The notes under the pieces: generated by a model | Databases searched by the model: none | Told to the model about the DNA's origin: nothing | What the model saw: the letters and a program-made list of their open reading frames with translations, nothing else | NCBI RefSeq assembly: GCF_000182925.2 | Contig: NC_026501.1 | Location: 9,341,917 to 9,405,916, forward strand | Source: Neurospora crassa OR74A | Taxonomy: Eukaryota; Ascomycota; Sordariomycetes; Sordariales; Sordariaceae | Direction: 5' to 3' | DNA: 64,000 nt | Part shown: positions 12,993 to 24,106 of the stretch, in pieces | How positions within the stretch are numbered: the stretch's first letter is position 1 | How the letters are laid out: every line of letters starts with the position of its first letter | Made by a program: the position numbers and the translations under genes

Positions 12993-14345
12993 TTCTATGA
13001 TGGTTGAGATTTGGTTGATTGTTTAGTTCTCTTCGTTTGTTGGTTATTGTATGATAGTTTTTTTTTTTTTGTTTGGGTTTTTTTTTTTTTTTTTTTTTTT
13101 TTTCCCCTTCTCGGATAGTATCTGTACTTTTGGATGCGGAAGGTGGGCTTAGCATCTCTTGAATATTAGGAAGGAACACGATGGATATCCCCTAGTCCCA
13201 GTAGCAGATGGAGAGTAGTGACTGGTAGTGGTGTTGGTAGTTATCGTTGGACCTGACATAAGATGATATGGCTTCCCTTTTTTCATACCTAGGTACTCTC
13301 CCGCTGATATCTTGTCTTGTCTTTGTGTATGGTTTCTCTCTCTTTTGCCACCGTAGGGGTTGACAGCGTAAGGGTAAGAAGGGTATGAGATGAAGTGATA
13401 CCAAACAAACATGAATCTTTTTACACAGGTACCTACTTATATCCTTCACAATGTCTATAGTGCAATGCATGATCGTGCAATCATTCGTCTTGTCCTTGAT
13501 CTATTCTGTACTCTATGACAATCGACTAACATGACTTATAACATGTCTTCTGATCATTTTTACTATTACCTACCTACCTACCTATCAAAGTAAGTAAGAA
13601 ATACTCGCTGCCGCTACCACAGGGTACATACACAGTTACCTAGGTAGTCAGATCTACCATAGTCAGTCAGTGTACGTAGGCACTTGAGAACATACCTAGG
13701 TACCTACCTGGACTACCTGTCCAATTCTCTCGTTCGTACAATTTTTCTTCTACAGCTATTGGTTCACTCAACTCAACTTAACTTAACTTAACTTAACTTA
13801 CTTTGACTACCTACCTAATCCAACTCCACCTATCCACTGAAGAACCCAACTAGACTAGACTAAACTAAAGTCACCTAATCCCGAGACCGAAGCCCCCAAG
13901 GCGAGTTGCAACTTAGCCTCCTCTGGACAATTGACGATTAGTGAGTGGATTAGGTTGGTTGGCCATTTTTGTCGTGTGAGGTACCTAGGTACTTTTCACG
14001 AAGACCGTACCGTAGTATAATAGATGCAGCGCTGTCCTACTAGATCAAGTCGAGTGAGAGAGATTTGTTGTAGCGGTTATGATTATTATAGTCCCGGTAT
14101 GAAGTTAGATTGATGGATGGATGGGGGTAGGTAGGTAGGTAGGTACCTACTCGCAGTAGATGGACATAAAGTACAGACAAAATAACTAAAATACCAAACG
14201 TTCACTTTCCACAGATATCCCTCCCCAACCAACCAATACGGAACGAACAAAACGAACTCCTCACGAACATCAGTAAAAGATCCAAAACAAAATGGCCTGC
14301 AAATTTACTAAATTTCACTATTCATAAAACCTATCTCTTGCGTCC
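12993..14345. other. Convergent 3' region
   Basis: This lies between the 3' ends of the oxidase (+) and the dehydrogenase (-). It holds T13 (13058-13070) and T26 (13078-13103) tracts just after the oxidase stop, CTAC/GTAG tetranucleotide runs (13567-13583, 14127-14150), an AACTT run near 13775-13800, and several CCTAGGTA motifs (about 13640, 13695, 13984). I see no gene. Confidence 0.6.
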
Positions 14346-16097
14346 CTACGAATGCGTAGGCATAGCCACATCCGCCTTCTGTCCAATCGCGTCCTGCGCC
14401 GCCCAATGCGCCGTCACCGTCTTGAGCTGCGTATAAAAGTTGACTCCCGGCTTTCCATAAAACGTACTCGCTCCACCCCCCGCAATACTCTTCTTGTTGC
14501 CCGTAAAGCTGAACATGGGCAGAGGCACCGGGATCGGCACATTGATACCGACCTGTCCGGCCTCAATGCGTCTCCTAAAGGTTTCCGCGGTGGGACCGCT
14601 GCGAGTAAAGATGGCGACACCGTTGCCGTATTCGTTGCTGTTGATCAGCTCGATGGCTTCATCCAGTGTCTCGACGTTGAGACAGACGAGGACGGGACCA
14701 AAGATTTCTTCGCGGTAGCATTTCATGGAGGGAGTAACGTTGGAGATGATGGTGGGAGCAATCCAGTTACCGTTGGGATACTTGGCGGGCTTGTAGCCGC
14801 GGCCGTCCAGCAGGATGGTGGCGCCCTCTTGCTCGGCCGAGGCAATCAGACTTTCAATGCGCTCCTTGCTTTGCGGGCTAATGACGGGTCCCAAGTCGGC
14901 GCCCTCTTCAAACCCGCCGTTGACATTGAGCGCTTTGGCGCGCTCAGCCAGCTCGGGCAGCCAGTTCTTGGTCTCGCCGACCATGACGAGGGTCGACAGA
15001 GCCATGCAGCGCTGGCCGGCGGCACCAAACGCGGCGCCCACGACGGCATTAAGGAACTGGTTCTTGTTGCAGTCGGGCAGGACGGCGGCGTGGTTCTTGG
15101 CGCCCAGATTGGCTTGCACGCGCTTACCGTTGGCGGAGCCGCGCGCAAAGATGTACTCGCCTGCCTTGTTGCCTCCGACAAACGAGATGGCCTTGATGGC
15201 GGGCTCGTCGAGGATGAAGTTGACGGTGCGGTGGGCGCCGTGGACAATGTTGACGACGCCCTCGGGGAATCCGGCCTTCTGGACGAGTTCCGCTAGGATC
15301 ATGGCCGCGCCCGGGTCGCGCTCCGAGGGCTTGAGGATGAGGGTGTTGCCTGTCACGGTGGCGATGGGGATGCACCAGAGAGGGATCATGGCGGGGAAGT
15401 TGAAGGGGCAGATGGCGGCCACGACGCCCAAGGGGTCTCGGTAGCTGCGCGTTTCCATGTCCTTGGCCACTTCGAGGACCTCGCCCTTGAGAAGCTCGGG
15501 AGCAGCGCAGGCGGCTTCGGCGACTTGCAGACCGCGGAGCACATCGCCCTTGGCGTCGGCAAAGGTCTTGCCTTGCTCGAGGGTGATGCTGGCGGCGAGA
15601 CGGTCCCAGTTCTCGCGGATGAGGCCGACGAACTTGAACATGATGGCCTGACGGTGGAGAACGCTGGTGTTCCTCCACGACTCAAAGGCCTTCTGGGCCG
15701 AGGCGACGGCGGCCTTAAGCTCCTCATCCGTGTTTTGCGGCACGCGGGTGACGAGGTTGTTGGTGGCGGGATCGTGGAGGTCGATGTACTGGGTGGTGGA
15801 GGAGGTGACGAACTTGTTGTCGATGAACCAAGGAGTGTCCTTGACGTCGGCGATCTTGTCGTGAGTGGTAGGATAGCTGGTCGCGGTGCTCTCGAGGGCT
15901 GCGGCGGCAGGACGGAGGTGGTTGGCGGTGGCATGTATCCTTCGCGCCGCGGTGGCGGAAGGGGTCTTTGCTGGGGACGACATCTTGGAGGCGGAGGAGA
16001 GCAGAAGTGGTGATGCTCTGCGTGAACTGGTGGAGGCGAGGCGACGACCAGCGGCAGAGGCAGACGCTGAGAGACCCCGAGAAGTGAGGCGCTGCAT
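14346..16097 (-). CDS. Methylmalonate-semialdehyde dehydrogenase, mitochondrial
   Basis: Intronless, 583 aa, ATG at 16097. It belongs to the CoA-dependent aldehyde dehydrogenase family (ALDH6). It converts methylmalonate or malonate semialdehyde to propionyl-CoA or acetyl-CoA in valine, pyrimidine and beta-alanine breakdown, releasing CO2 and NADH in the mitochondrial matrix. The first ~70 residues are rich in Arg, Ser and Ala with no acidic residues until later, a typical import presequence. The ALDH domain then shows the NAD-binding region ([11 protein letters not shown]), [12 protein letters not shown], and the catalytic Cys364 in GQRCMAL. Family enzymes use this Cys without the usual general-base Glu and need CoA. 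Length fits the eukaryotic enzyme plus a long presequence. The long open frames on the opposite strand are codon-bias shadows. Confidence 0.95.
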   Translation of the reverse strand: MQRLTSRGLSASASAAGRRLASTSSRRASPLLLSSASKMSSPAKTPSATAARRIHATANHLRPAAAALESTATSYPTTHDKIADVKDTPWFIDNKFVTSSTTQYIDLHDPATNNLVTRVPQNTDEELKAAVASAQKAFESWRNTSVLHRQAIMFKFVGLIRENWDRLAASITLEQGKTFADAKGDVLRGLQVAEAACAAPELLKGEVLEVAKDMETRSYRDPLGVVAAICPFNFPAMIPLWCIPIATVTGNTLILKPSERDPGAAMILAELVQKAGFPEGVVNIVHGAHRTVNFILDEPAIKAISFVGGNKAGEYIFARGSANGKRVQANLGAKNHAAVLPDCNKNQFLNAVVGAAFGAAGQRCMALSTLVMVGETKNWLPELAERAKALNVNGGFEEGADLGPVISPQSKERIESLIASAEQEGATILLDGRGYKPAKYPNGNWIAPTIISNVTPSMKCYREEIFGPVLVCLNVETLDEAIELINSNEYGNGVAIFTRSGPTAETFRRRIEAGQVGINVPIPVPLPMFSFTGNKKSIAGGGASTFYGKPGVNFYTQLKTVTAHWAAQDAIGQKADVAMPTHS

Positions 16098-16743
16098 GTT
16101 GAGTGAAGCCTTGGACCAGGGAGAAGTCGAGGGAGGACGGAAGGTAAGAGAGGAGACGGAAATGCAACCACGGGACGAGAGCCGTAGAGGTCAGTCAGTC
16201 TCTGGCTGTTTGTTGGTGATTGGTATTACCTTGACCTAATTCCTATTACCCGTGGTCTCTGCTGACTGGTTGAATCAACGACAGCATGGAGATAAAAGAG
16301 AGGTCCGGCCATGATGCCCTTTTATCATACCGCTTTCCACACGTTCGAAACCACCGTTGGCCCGAGGCGACCTTGTTCCCGGCTTGAACCAGCTCGCTCG
16401 GTTGATCGTGGCCATCCAGTGCCCGGTGTCGCTCTGTCCCGTCCTAGCGCATACGTAGTGTAAGTAGTGTACATGCTGTCGCGGTGCGGGGGAAGTGCGG
16501 AGAGATGGAGATGCTTCTTTGCTCGCAATGAATAAGCCGCCGCCTGCCGACCAACCAATGACCTTCCTCGACCCTTTCTCCCTGTCGGAAGACGGCGATC
16601 ACTCTTCCCCACTGTGTCTTCATAGCGGACCCCCCTCTCATCAGGCACATCCCAGCCAAAGTCAGCCCAGCGGAAGACGGGGAAGGAAACGGATACCCGG
16701 CAACCAGATCAAAGCTCCGGGCTACTATGTAGTGTACGTACCA
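16098..16743. other. Upstream region of the dehydrogenase
   Basis: Promoter and leader DNA between the dehydrogenase start and the AT-rich element. I see no gene and no long repeat. Base composition is ordinary up to the TA at 16744-16745, where the element begins. Confidence 0.6.
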
Positions 16744-16745
16744 TA

Positions 16746-17849
16746 GCGCGCCACCTGCATTTGTAAAAATGGTCTTGGAGATAATCCTACTGCGAGTGGA
16801 TTCTTTTCTTATAGAGAGAAGGTTTTATAATGTGAAAATCATATTGGACATAATCGCTTAACTAAAATAATAAAATCAAGAGAAATAGCTTATATATAAA
16901 ATATATTATACCTAAAAATCATCTTCAGGACTATTTTAAATAAAATAAATTTTTATATAGTAGGATAATCTTAGTAATTAGGATTATTTTACCCTAATTA
17001 TAGAAGCGTTTTATATATTAAAATCATATTAATATAATGAATATAGGTCTTATTTTATTTTATATTTTGCTAATTTCCCTATTTAATAAATTGTTGATTT
17101 AATAAATACTTTCTTCGAGTAAAATTTTACACTTGTACTTCTTATATTAATATAAAATTTTCCAAATATATTTTCTTATAGTAATTTTACACTAATATTC
17201 TATAATAACCTTTAAAATTTTACAATTATAGTTTCCTAGTATATATAGTTATTTATAAAGGCTTAAAGTTATATTTTATTATCTATACTTAATATTAAAC
17301 TCTCTCTTTATAACTGGAAAAAAATAAACTTTTTCTTCAGAAATAACTATTTGGCTTAGTGGCTAAGTAGTTAATGAAGTAGTTCTTCATTATTAGATCC
17401 GTGTTCGATTCCTTGTTGTAGTCAACATTTTTGGATATACTCTTATATATATTTAAATTTATTTGGAAAAAAAAATCTAGTATTAACCTTCTTACTTATA
17501 ATATGAATTATAATTATATTTTTTGAATAAGTAAATTTAAGTTCAAAATCAATTTATTCTACTAAAATAGTCCTAATTAATGGAAAATCATTTTACATTT
17601 TAAAATATACTTTAATATTAAAATAAAGTAATCAAGAAGCTAATCTTGTTATAAGAAAATAAATATTAATATATATTAATTTTTTTATTAAACTTTTATC
17701 TTATTCCAAAATTATCTTTTTCAAAAATGATAAACTTTTACAGTCTACGAATTTCTAGTCGAACTGATCCATGGATCAGTTTCAGGTCAAAATGAAAAAT
17801 AACTGTAAAATTCTTCCCAAGATGGTTTTCTACAACCCGGGTGGCGCGC
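16746..17849. mobile_element. RIP-like AT-rich DNA transposon relic with TIRs and TA duplications
   Basis: The left end starts GCGCGCCACC (16746-16755) and the right end is its exact inverse, GGTGGCGCGC (17840-17849). The inverted similarity continues imperfectly inward for about 40 bp (TTGTA, AAAA and CTTGG blocks match). TA flanks both ends (16744-16745 and 17850-17851), as in Tc1/mariner/pogo-type insertions. Between the GC-rich ends, about 16790-17810 is extremely AT-rich with stops in every frame and no ORF of 60 codons. That is what RIP (C-to-T change of duplicated DNA in ascomycetes) produces. At 1.1 kb it may be a deletion derivative or a non-autonomous element. The transposase family cannot be told. 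Confidence 0.7.
17345..17423 (+). other. tRNA-like sequence (decayed tRNA or SINE head) inside the AT-rich element
   Basis: TGGCTTAGTGG (17352-17362) matches the Pol III A-box consensus at every constrained position. GTTCGATTCC (17403-17412) matches the B-box core, with spacing normal for a tRNA. Between them ATGAA (17374-17378) and TTCAT (17386-17390) form a 5-bp stem around a 7-nt loop with T at the position before the anticodon; the loop would give anticodon AGT. The acceptor ends (AACTATT and TGTAGTC) pair only partly, and the T stem is poor. Some mismatches could be undone by reversing C-to-T or G-to-A changes. Most likely non-functional. Confidence 0.35.
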
Positions 17850-17851
17850 TA

Positions 17852-18297
17852 TAGTACTATACTTAGTGTCAAGTACACTAGACACTATCACGGAGTCCAC
17901 CGTCACTATCAGTCAAGATAACGCCGTCACATCAACACTCCACAATGCCTTAACTACTTCAGATAATGCAAAAAAGTATTGTGATAAGCCTAGGTAGGTA
18001 AATAGCTAGAATACATGTGTGCGCGCCTCCCCACCCTGATACTCCGAGATATCGATCAAACACTTCGAAAACTGAACCCAAACCACAAAGAACCTTTTGG
18101 CCAACTATACCCAGGCCGGTATCGCTTCAGAGCTAAATGAAAATCATCATGTCACGTCAAGACACCCAACTAGATGAGGTGATCCTGTAGTCTGTTTCTT
18201 TCTTCCTCTTTCAACTATCTCAGCCTCCTTTTATTACCCGTTAATAACTAGTCCCACCTGCAACTTCCTCACCACCACCACACAGTCTGTCTGCTTC
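17852..18297. other. Short intergenic stretch downstream of calnexin
   Basis: Normal base composition returns at once after the right end of the AT-rich element. The segment includes the presumed 3' UTR of the calnexin gene, which ends at 18298, and a CCTAGGTA motif near 17989. I see no gene. Confidence 0.6.
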
Positions 18298-20179
18298 TTA
18301 CGACTGGTTGCGGGTGTTGCGCTTGGTAGCCTCCTTGGCCTTCTCAGTGCCAGTGGCAACAGCCTCGGCAGCCTTGTCCTTGACGTCCTTGGCCTTCTCC
18401 TTGACATCCTTGGCAGCCTTCTTGACAGCAGGGGCAGGAGAGCTGCCGCCAGAGACAAGGGAAGCGAGGATGGCAATGAAGGTGACGAGGAGGGCGGCAG
18501 CGCCACCAGCAACCTCAGGGACAAACTTGATAGCCTCGACGGGGTCCTTCTTGGCAATGGTCACAAAGAGGTCAACCTTCTCCTTGATGTAGGTAACGGG
18601 GTCCTCGGTGAACTTAAGGTCGCTGGGCGAAGAAGGCTTGTTCTCCTCGGGCTTGGGCTTCTCAGCCTCCTCGAGCTTCTCCTCGACGGGGTGCTTCTTG
18701 AAGAAAGTCTCGTCAGCGAGAGCCTTGGCGTCCTCAACCGAGTGACCAATGTAGATGTTGTCAAAGAGAATGTTGTTCTGCATGGTCCAGATCTCGAAAC
18801 CGATAGCGCCCATGGGCTCAAAGTTGGCGGGAGTCTTGTCCTCGTAGTAGTCGGGGTTGGCGATCTTGCGAGGGGCCCAGGGTCCCTTGTAGGCGGGGTT
18901 GTCAATGAGAGGAGCGCTCCAGATGCCCTTGTAGTCGGGGTTCTTCTTCATGGGCTTGGTCCAGGGGCCGCAACCAGAGACCTCGAAGCACTTGGGGTTG
19001 GGAACGGTAGGGGCAATCCAGTCACCATCCTCCTCATCATCCCAATCCTCAGGCTTCTGGGCCTCGGGGTCGGGGATAGTCTGGGGCTCATCAACGAGCC
19101 AGTCCTCGGGCATGGTGGCCTCCTCGTCGACAATCTCGTACGGGGCCTCCTCATCCCAGTCGTCGGGCTTCTTGGCATCGGGGTCGGGGATACGGGCCTG
19201 GTCAACCCAGTCCTCGGGCTTGGTGTCGTTGGGGTCGTCAATCTCCTTCTCGGGGTTGACCGAGGGAACAAAGTCCTCGAGGAGGCTGCCCTCCTTGACA
19301 GTCTCGCCATCCTGCTGGATGAGGAAGGTGTTGTTGGGGTGGACAATGAGCGTGTAGAGCTCCGTGGTCTTGACGATCTTGGCCGTCGGGGGAGCGCTGA
19401 GGTGCTTCTCCTCGTACTCGCCCGTCTTGGGGTTCTTGTGGTTGAAGATGAAGTGCACCTTGTTGGTGTGGCCGCACTTGTCGGGGCCGAACATGATGAC
19501 GTAGGGAGTGGTGTTGGAGAACTCGTCCTGGTGGAGAGCCTTGTTCTCGCGAAGGAGCTTCAGGTAGGCACCACCGCACTCGAGGCCGTCTGGACGGTGT
19601 GTGTTAGCAATTGCCTGCTATGAAGAACGGGTAGCGGGCAATAGTGACTTACTCTGAAGCTTGACCTCATACTGGACAACGAGGTCCTTGCCCTTGGGGT
19701 CGATCGCCTTGGGGAACTTGGCCGAGATGGCGTGGTGAGCAGCCGCGTTCTTGACAACGAGACCCTTGTCGCCCTCCATGCCCTTGAAGACGACGGGCTC
19801 TTCGACGGACCACTCGCCGACGTAAGCCCACTCCTCCTCGGTATCGGGGCCGGTCTCCTTCTTGGCGTGGGAAGGCTTCCAGCGCGCATCCCAGCCATCG
19901 GTAAACTGCTCGAGGAAGGGAGCCTTGAGCTTGGTAGGCTGTGTGGGTGTGTGATTGGTCAGCTGCTGTCCGTGATGTCGATGTAATTGGACTGCATTGG
20001 CGACGACGGCGACGACTTACAGTAAAGGTAGGGATCTCGGCGGGAGAAACCGAGGTGGCGGCCTCGGCGACAGTGCTGGAGGAGCTCTCGTCCTTGAGCA
20101 CCTTTTGGGCGTCGTCGGCGCTGACACCTCCGGCAAGGAGGGCGGCGCTGGCGGCAGCGGCAGCTACGTTGAACCTCAT
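18298..20179 (-). CDS. cnx1: Calnexin, ER membrane lectin chaperone
   Basis: Exons on the minus strand are 20179-20021, 19938-19653 and 19589-18298, giving 578 aa. Introns have GTAAGT donors and CAG acceptors, and the last junction restores the family motif [16 protein letters not shown]. The protein binds monoglucosylated N-glycoproteins in the ER and retains them for folding. It shows a signal peptide ending near VSA, then a lectin domain. A Pro-rich arm (about residues 265-410) follows, with four motif-1 units (KPEDW, KPDDW, MPEDW, KPEDW) and then motif-2 units ([22 protein letters not shown]). A single membrane segment lies at about 508-529, and a short Lys/Ala-rich cytosolic tail is highly charged but not acidic. 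A MITE lies 366 bp upstream of the start. Regulation by the unfolded-protein response is expected for the family. Confidence 0.97.
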
Positions 20180-20496
20180 GATGAAGGCGAAGTGGCTGTT
20201 ATCTCAAGCTGGATTCGCAGTCGCGTTCGTAGGTGTGTGTGGTAGAGGTGTTGTGGATGGAGAGAGGGGTTGTGGCTGAAAGAAAGACGAAGTCAAAGTC
20301 GAAGTCGAGTTCGAGTTCGAGACAGACAGGCAGACAGACAGAGACAAGAACCTTGTTGGGCAATGGATATTCACTCCCACGGCACAAAGAAAGGAAAGAG
20401 GAAGAAGAATGTAGGCGGCGATGAGGGGAAGGGGTTTCGGTGGATGATGAATTAAAAGTTTCCAGGCGCTGGTTATACTGTAACCTCTTCACAAGT

Positions 20497-20505
20497 GACA
20501 ACGTG
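20497..20505 (-). promoter_or_regulatory. Possible unfolded-protein-response element upstream of calnexin
   Basis: CACGTTGTC on the minus strand agrees with the first nine positions of the HacA-type consensus CAN(G/A)NTGT/GCCT but fails at the last two. It lies about 318 bp upstream of the calnexin start, between the gene and the MITE. A 9-nt degenerate match can easily arise by chance. Confidence 0.15.
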
Positions 20506-20544
20506 TCTTCAATGGGCCGCCCTGGGTGCTTGAGATGACAGCTA

Positions 20545-20911
20545 CAGTCAAGTCTGCAATTAGCGATCAGAGCTATAACGATAATCTGTTTATAACGTTC
20601 GATTTCGCCGCCACCGTTCCATTTGTATGAGAATCACAGCAGTATAACGATAATTTCCGAATTACGGTTACGATCAAAATCCTGCTTAGTAACACATACA
20701 ATCTGGTATCTGATCGTTATTTTCATAGGTAGTAAATACAGGAAATACTACTAACCTACCCGTTCGCCGTACCTAGACTGCTACTTCTCGGTACCTAAGT
20801 ACCTATCTGGACCTGTCTTGGCGTGCTTGGCACTACTGGAAGTAGCGATAATCTGGTTATAACGTTCAAAACCCCTGTGACGGCTCTGATCGTTAATTGC
20901 AGAGTTGACTG
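20545..20911. mobile_element. MITE with 29-bp terminal inverted repeats and TA target duplication
   Basis: The left terminus (20545-20573, starting CAGTCAAGTCTGCAATTA) and the inverse of the right terminus (20883-20911) agree at 27 of 29 positions. TA flanks both ends (20543-20544 and 20912-20913). At 367 bp with no ORF, it fits a non-autonomous Tc1/mariner (pogo/Fot1-like) element. Inside, a 22-bp direct repeat with one mismatch starts CGATAATCTG (20579-20600 and 20846-20867), and TATAACGATAAT occurs at 20574 and 20643. It sits in the upstream DNA of calnexin. Confidence 0.85.
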
Positions 20912-20913
20912 TA

Positions 20914-22219
20914 CTGGGGGGCTTGGGGGGCACGGGGGGGAGGGGAGCTTGGTTTGGCGCGGCGGCAGCGGGCGGGATGCTGCGGAGACCTGTGACCAGC
21001 ATTGGTTATTGCGGGGGCACAGGTGTGAGGCACAGGCCTGTCTGTTGCTGGAGGCTCCATGATATGACAAAGTGGCCTCTCAGCGCCCGTCGTTTCGGAG
21101 TCCAGTCGGCTGGAACTTCAACTTGTGGAAATGCTTCGAAACTTCCACGGACGGGATTGGACAGACGACAGGGGTCTCTCTTTTCATTGGTCAACCTTGG
21201 ACTGTATACTAGTAATTGTTCTCTTAGTCTTGGAACCCATTGTCATCCCTCTTTGCTATGCAGTGTACAAAAGAGCCAACGTGTATGTGGCACAAACGGT
21301 GGGTTTTCATTCAGCTCAGCTTCCTCAGCTTGAACCTGTTGTTGTGGTTGTTGGTTTTGAAGTTGTGTCCAACTCCAACATCGGAATGTCTTCACTGGCA
21401 CCAGAACATGGGGCCATGGAAGCGTCCCGTCCTGTTGGTCAATTGTGTTGGAGTCGGTCATTTTAGCGCGTGTAGATTATGTGGGGCTTTCCGTTTCGAC
21501 CACGAGCATGGCCATACAGCGAGATGAACGCTTTCTCGCCAGTTGTTTGTCTCTGTTCGTCTGGTATGAACATGGTGATGTTTGTGCGGTGAATGATAGT
21601 TTTCCTGAAAGTTGTTTCGAGGAATGTGTCCACCACCGTGTCTTCCATTGTTCCGAGATCTCGATCTTCGTCGGATGGATCCGCATCAAATAAGTAACCA
21701 TTCTGGCAACGGCTGAAGTTTCGAACGAACTTGTCACATTCGAGTTCGGGGCTCAGCCAAAGAGGAACCTTCCATTGAACTAACCCGTGGCTTTTTCTGT
21801 TTCATTATCCGTCCCATTTAGCCTCATCTCGCCAGTCTTGATCTCGAAGCTTCACTGGCAATATTTACACGGTGACAAGTAGGATCCGCATGGCAGAAGC
21901 TCCCGACACTAGACCACTATCCATAGCGCCATTCTTCCCGCATCCCAGTCCTCTTCCTAAACTGGGGGCGGGACCACAATTTTTTTATTTCTTGGCGCTA
22001 AACTTGGGTTGCTCCGCGCACGTCAACAACGGCCGCTATTGAAATCGCGAAATCGAACCCCTCCACTCCGTGCCTGAAGGGACCCAAGCCCGTGCCGCGA
22101 TTCCCAACTCCGCGACCGTTTATTCCCCCGGCCGTCCGTCCGTCCGGTAAAACTTCACGACACATTCCCAGCCAGAGTTTCGCTTGGTGCCCTCGGCCGC
22201 CTCCAATCCCGTCGCCAAA
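20914..22219. other. Divergent intergenic region
   Basis: This lies between the MITE and the dehydratase gene. No gene is supported; the small open frames here have no recognisable content. A G-rich run occurs at 20917-20943. The last ~150 bp, C-rich with CCGTCCGT repeats near 22130-22145, probably includes the dehydratase leader. Confidence 0.55.
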
Positions 22220-23083
22220 ATGTGCTCTCCTACTACAGAAAACAACAACAACAACAACGACCATCTAGTCCAATCGTCCGACCCCAACCACCCCGCCAAC
22301 CTCATCCCCGCCCTCTGCGCCAAGTTCTGGACTCTCGGCTGGGTAACCGGCACAGGCGGCGGCGCCTCCATCCGATCCGATGACCTCGTCTACCTCGCCC
22401 CCTCGGGCGTCCAAAAGGAGCTCATGAAGCCCGACGACATCTACGTCTTGTCCTTGGCCGCCCAGGCACAATCGCTCGACAAGCGCCAACGCGTCTACCT
22501 CCGCTCGCCAGCCAACTACAAGCCCTCGCAGTGCACGCCCTTGTTTCTGGCGGCGTTCACCAAGCGCAATGCGGGCTGTTGTATCCATACGCACTCGCAT
22601 TGGGCGGTGCTGGTTACGTTGATTCTGGAGACGCAGGGCGCCGGCAAGGACAGGGAGTTTATGATCAACAATATCGAGCAGATCAAGGGGTTTGGAAAGG
22701 GGTTTGGCAAGAGTGGGAATTTGGGATATCATGATACGTTGAAGATCCCGGTGATTGAGAATACGGCGCATGAGGAGGACTTGACGGAGTTTTTGGAGGA
22801 GGCCATGGATAAGTATCCGGATACGTATGCGGTGTTGGTGAGGAGGCATGGTGTCTATGTGTGGGGGGAGAATGTGCACAAGGCCAAGACCATGTGCGAG
22901 AGGTATGTCTGTTCTTTTTCTCGTGTCTGTGTTTGCCTACTGTTGTTGTCTGGCCGTAAGCTAACCGTGGGGATCTGTGTGACAAACAGCTTGGATTACC
23001 TCTTCCAACTGGCCGTCGAGATGAAGCAGCTCGGTCTTCCTTGGGTAACCGATATCGAGCCTACCGTTCCTACGAGGAAGTAA
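22220..23083 (+). CDS. mde1: Methylthioribulose-1-phosphate dehydratase (class II aldolase fold)
   Basis: Exons are 22220-22902 and 22990-23083 (258 aa). The ATG is in a good context (GCCAAAATG). The 87-nt intron is in frame, so it could be missed; removal gives [19 protein letters not shown], the expected C-terminal helix. The enzyme dehydrates 5-methylthioribulose-1-phosphate in the methionine salvage pathway in the cytosol. Zinc ligands of the family are visible as His123 and His125 (IHTHSHW) and His210 (RRHGVYVWG). The N-terminal glycine-rich segment (GTGGGASIR) and LAPSGVQKE are typical. An Asn run (NNNNNN) follows the first residues, outside the fold. Length matches yeast Mde1. Confidence 0.94.
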   Translation: MCSPTTENNNNNNDHLVQSSDPNHPANLIPALCAKFWTLGWVTGTGGGASIRSDDLVYLAPSGVQKELMKPDDIYVLSLAAQAQSLDKRQRVYLRSPANYKPSQCTPLFLAAFTKRNAGCCIHTHSHWAVLVTLILETQGAGKDREFMINNIEQIKGFGKGFGKSGNLGYHDTLKIPVIENTAHEEDLTEFLEEAMDKYPDTYAVLVRRHGVYVWGENVHKAKTMCERYVCSFSRVCVCLLLLSGRKLTVGICVTNSLDYLFQLAVEMKQLGLPWVTDIEPTVPTRK

Positions 23084-23542
23084 ACAACAACAATAACAAC
23101 AACAATAGTGATACCACAAAAACAAAGAAACATTCCATCAAAATCATATACACAAGTTCAGCTCAGATGTGTATCCACAAAGTGATTCAAACCGCTGTGC
23201 TTACTATATATACTACAATACCGCTCGTCACCACTCACTACCTTCCGACTTTTATCCCAAGGTTCCAAGGAAGGTGTGATAATAAACACAGACAGACCCA
23301 AATCGCCACAGCTGCAGCAGCAGAAGAAACCCATTAAGTCCATCAGTCATCCATCCCGAGCCATCATCATCATGCATCCAAACCATACATAACCATCAAG
23401 CCATACCCATAACAAATCCACCCGCTCATTCCATCCGTCGTGTCAGCTTATAGCCATAACCATCACATCAAATCATACATTCCATCCAAAGCCATCAATC
23501 ATCCCACCCACCCCAACTCATGTTCTCATAATCTCACATCCC
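23084..23542. other. Convergent 3' region
   Basis: Short intergenic stretch between two genes pointing at each other. It starts with an AAC/AAT trinucleotide run (23084-23106) and continues with CCAT- and CATC-rich DNA. I see no gene. Confidence 0.6.
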
Positions 23543-24075
23543 TTAAAGCAAAGCCGCCACAGCCCAAAGGAAGCCTCCCAACCCGCCCACAGCCCCAGCA
23601 GCCCGTCCCGCCGCACCACCCGCACTCCTCGTGCTCTCCACCAACGCCGTGCTGGTATCACCCTTGTTGTCATCATCACTCCCAGAAGTCTCGGTAGGCT
23701 CAGCAGCCGCGCTAGTGCTCGTAATCGTCGTGGTAAACGATCCGCTGACCATGGTGCTGACCACCACGACGTTGGTGCGAGTGACGCCCGTGGTACCGGA
23801 ATCAGTAAGGGCGGTACCGGTGGGGTTGGCGACGACAACGCCCGCGGCGCCAGTGGTGGCAGTGAAGTAGTGCTGGCTGATGCAACCTTCTACGCAGGAT
23901 TGGTAGGCGGCGTTGTCGGCGTCGGTGCCGCTGCCTTTGGGGCAGGCGGTTACGCAGTCGTTGGTTGCGTTGACCTGGAGGAAACAAGAGTTAGTGTGTG
24001 TTGGGGGTGTGTGTGCTGGCAAAAGATTGGTGGAGCTGAGGGTTGTTGAAAGTGGTGAAAGAGAGTGACAGGTGA

Positions 24076-24106
<31 letters not shown>

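Noticed and set aside
14352-15444. Long open frames opposite the methylmalonate-semialdehyde dehydrogenase
   Set aside because: They are antisense shadows produced by the GC-rich third positions of the real gene.
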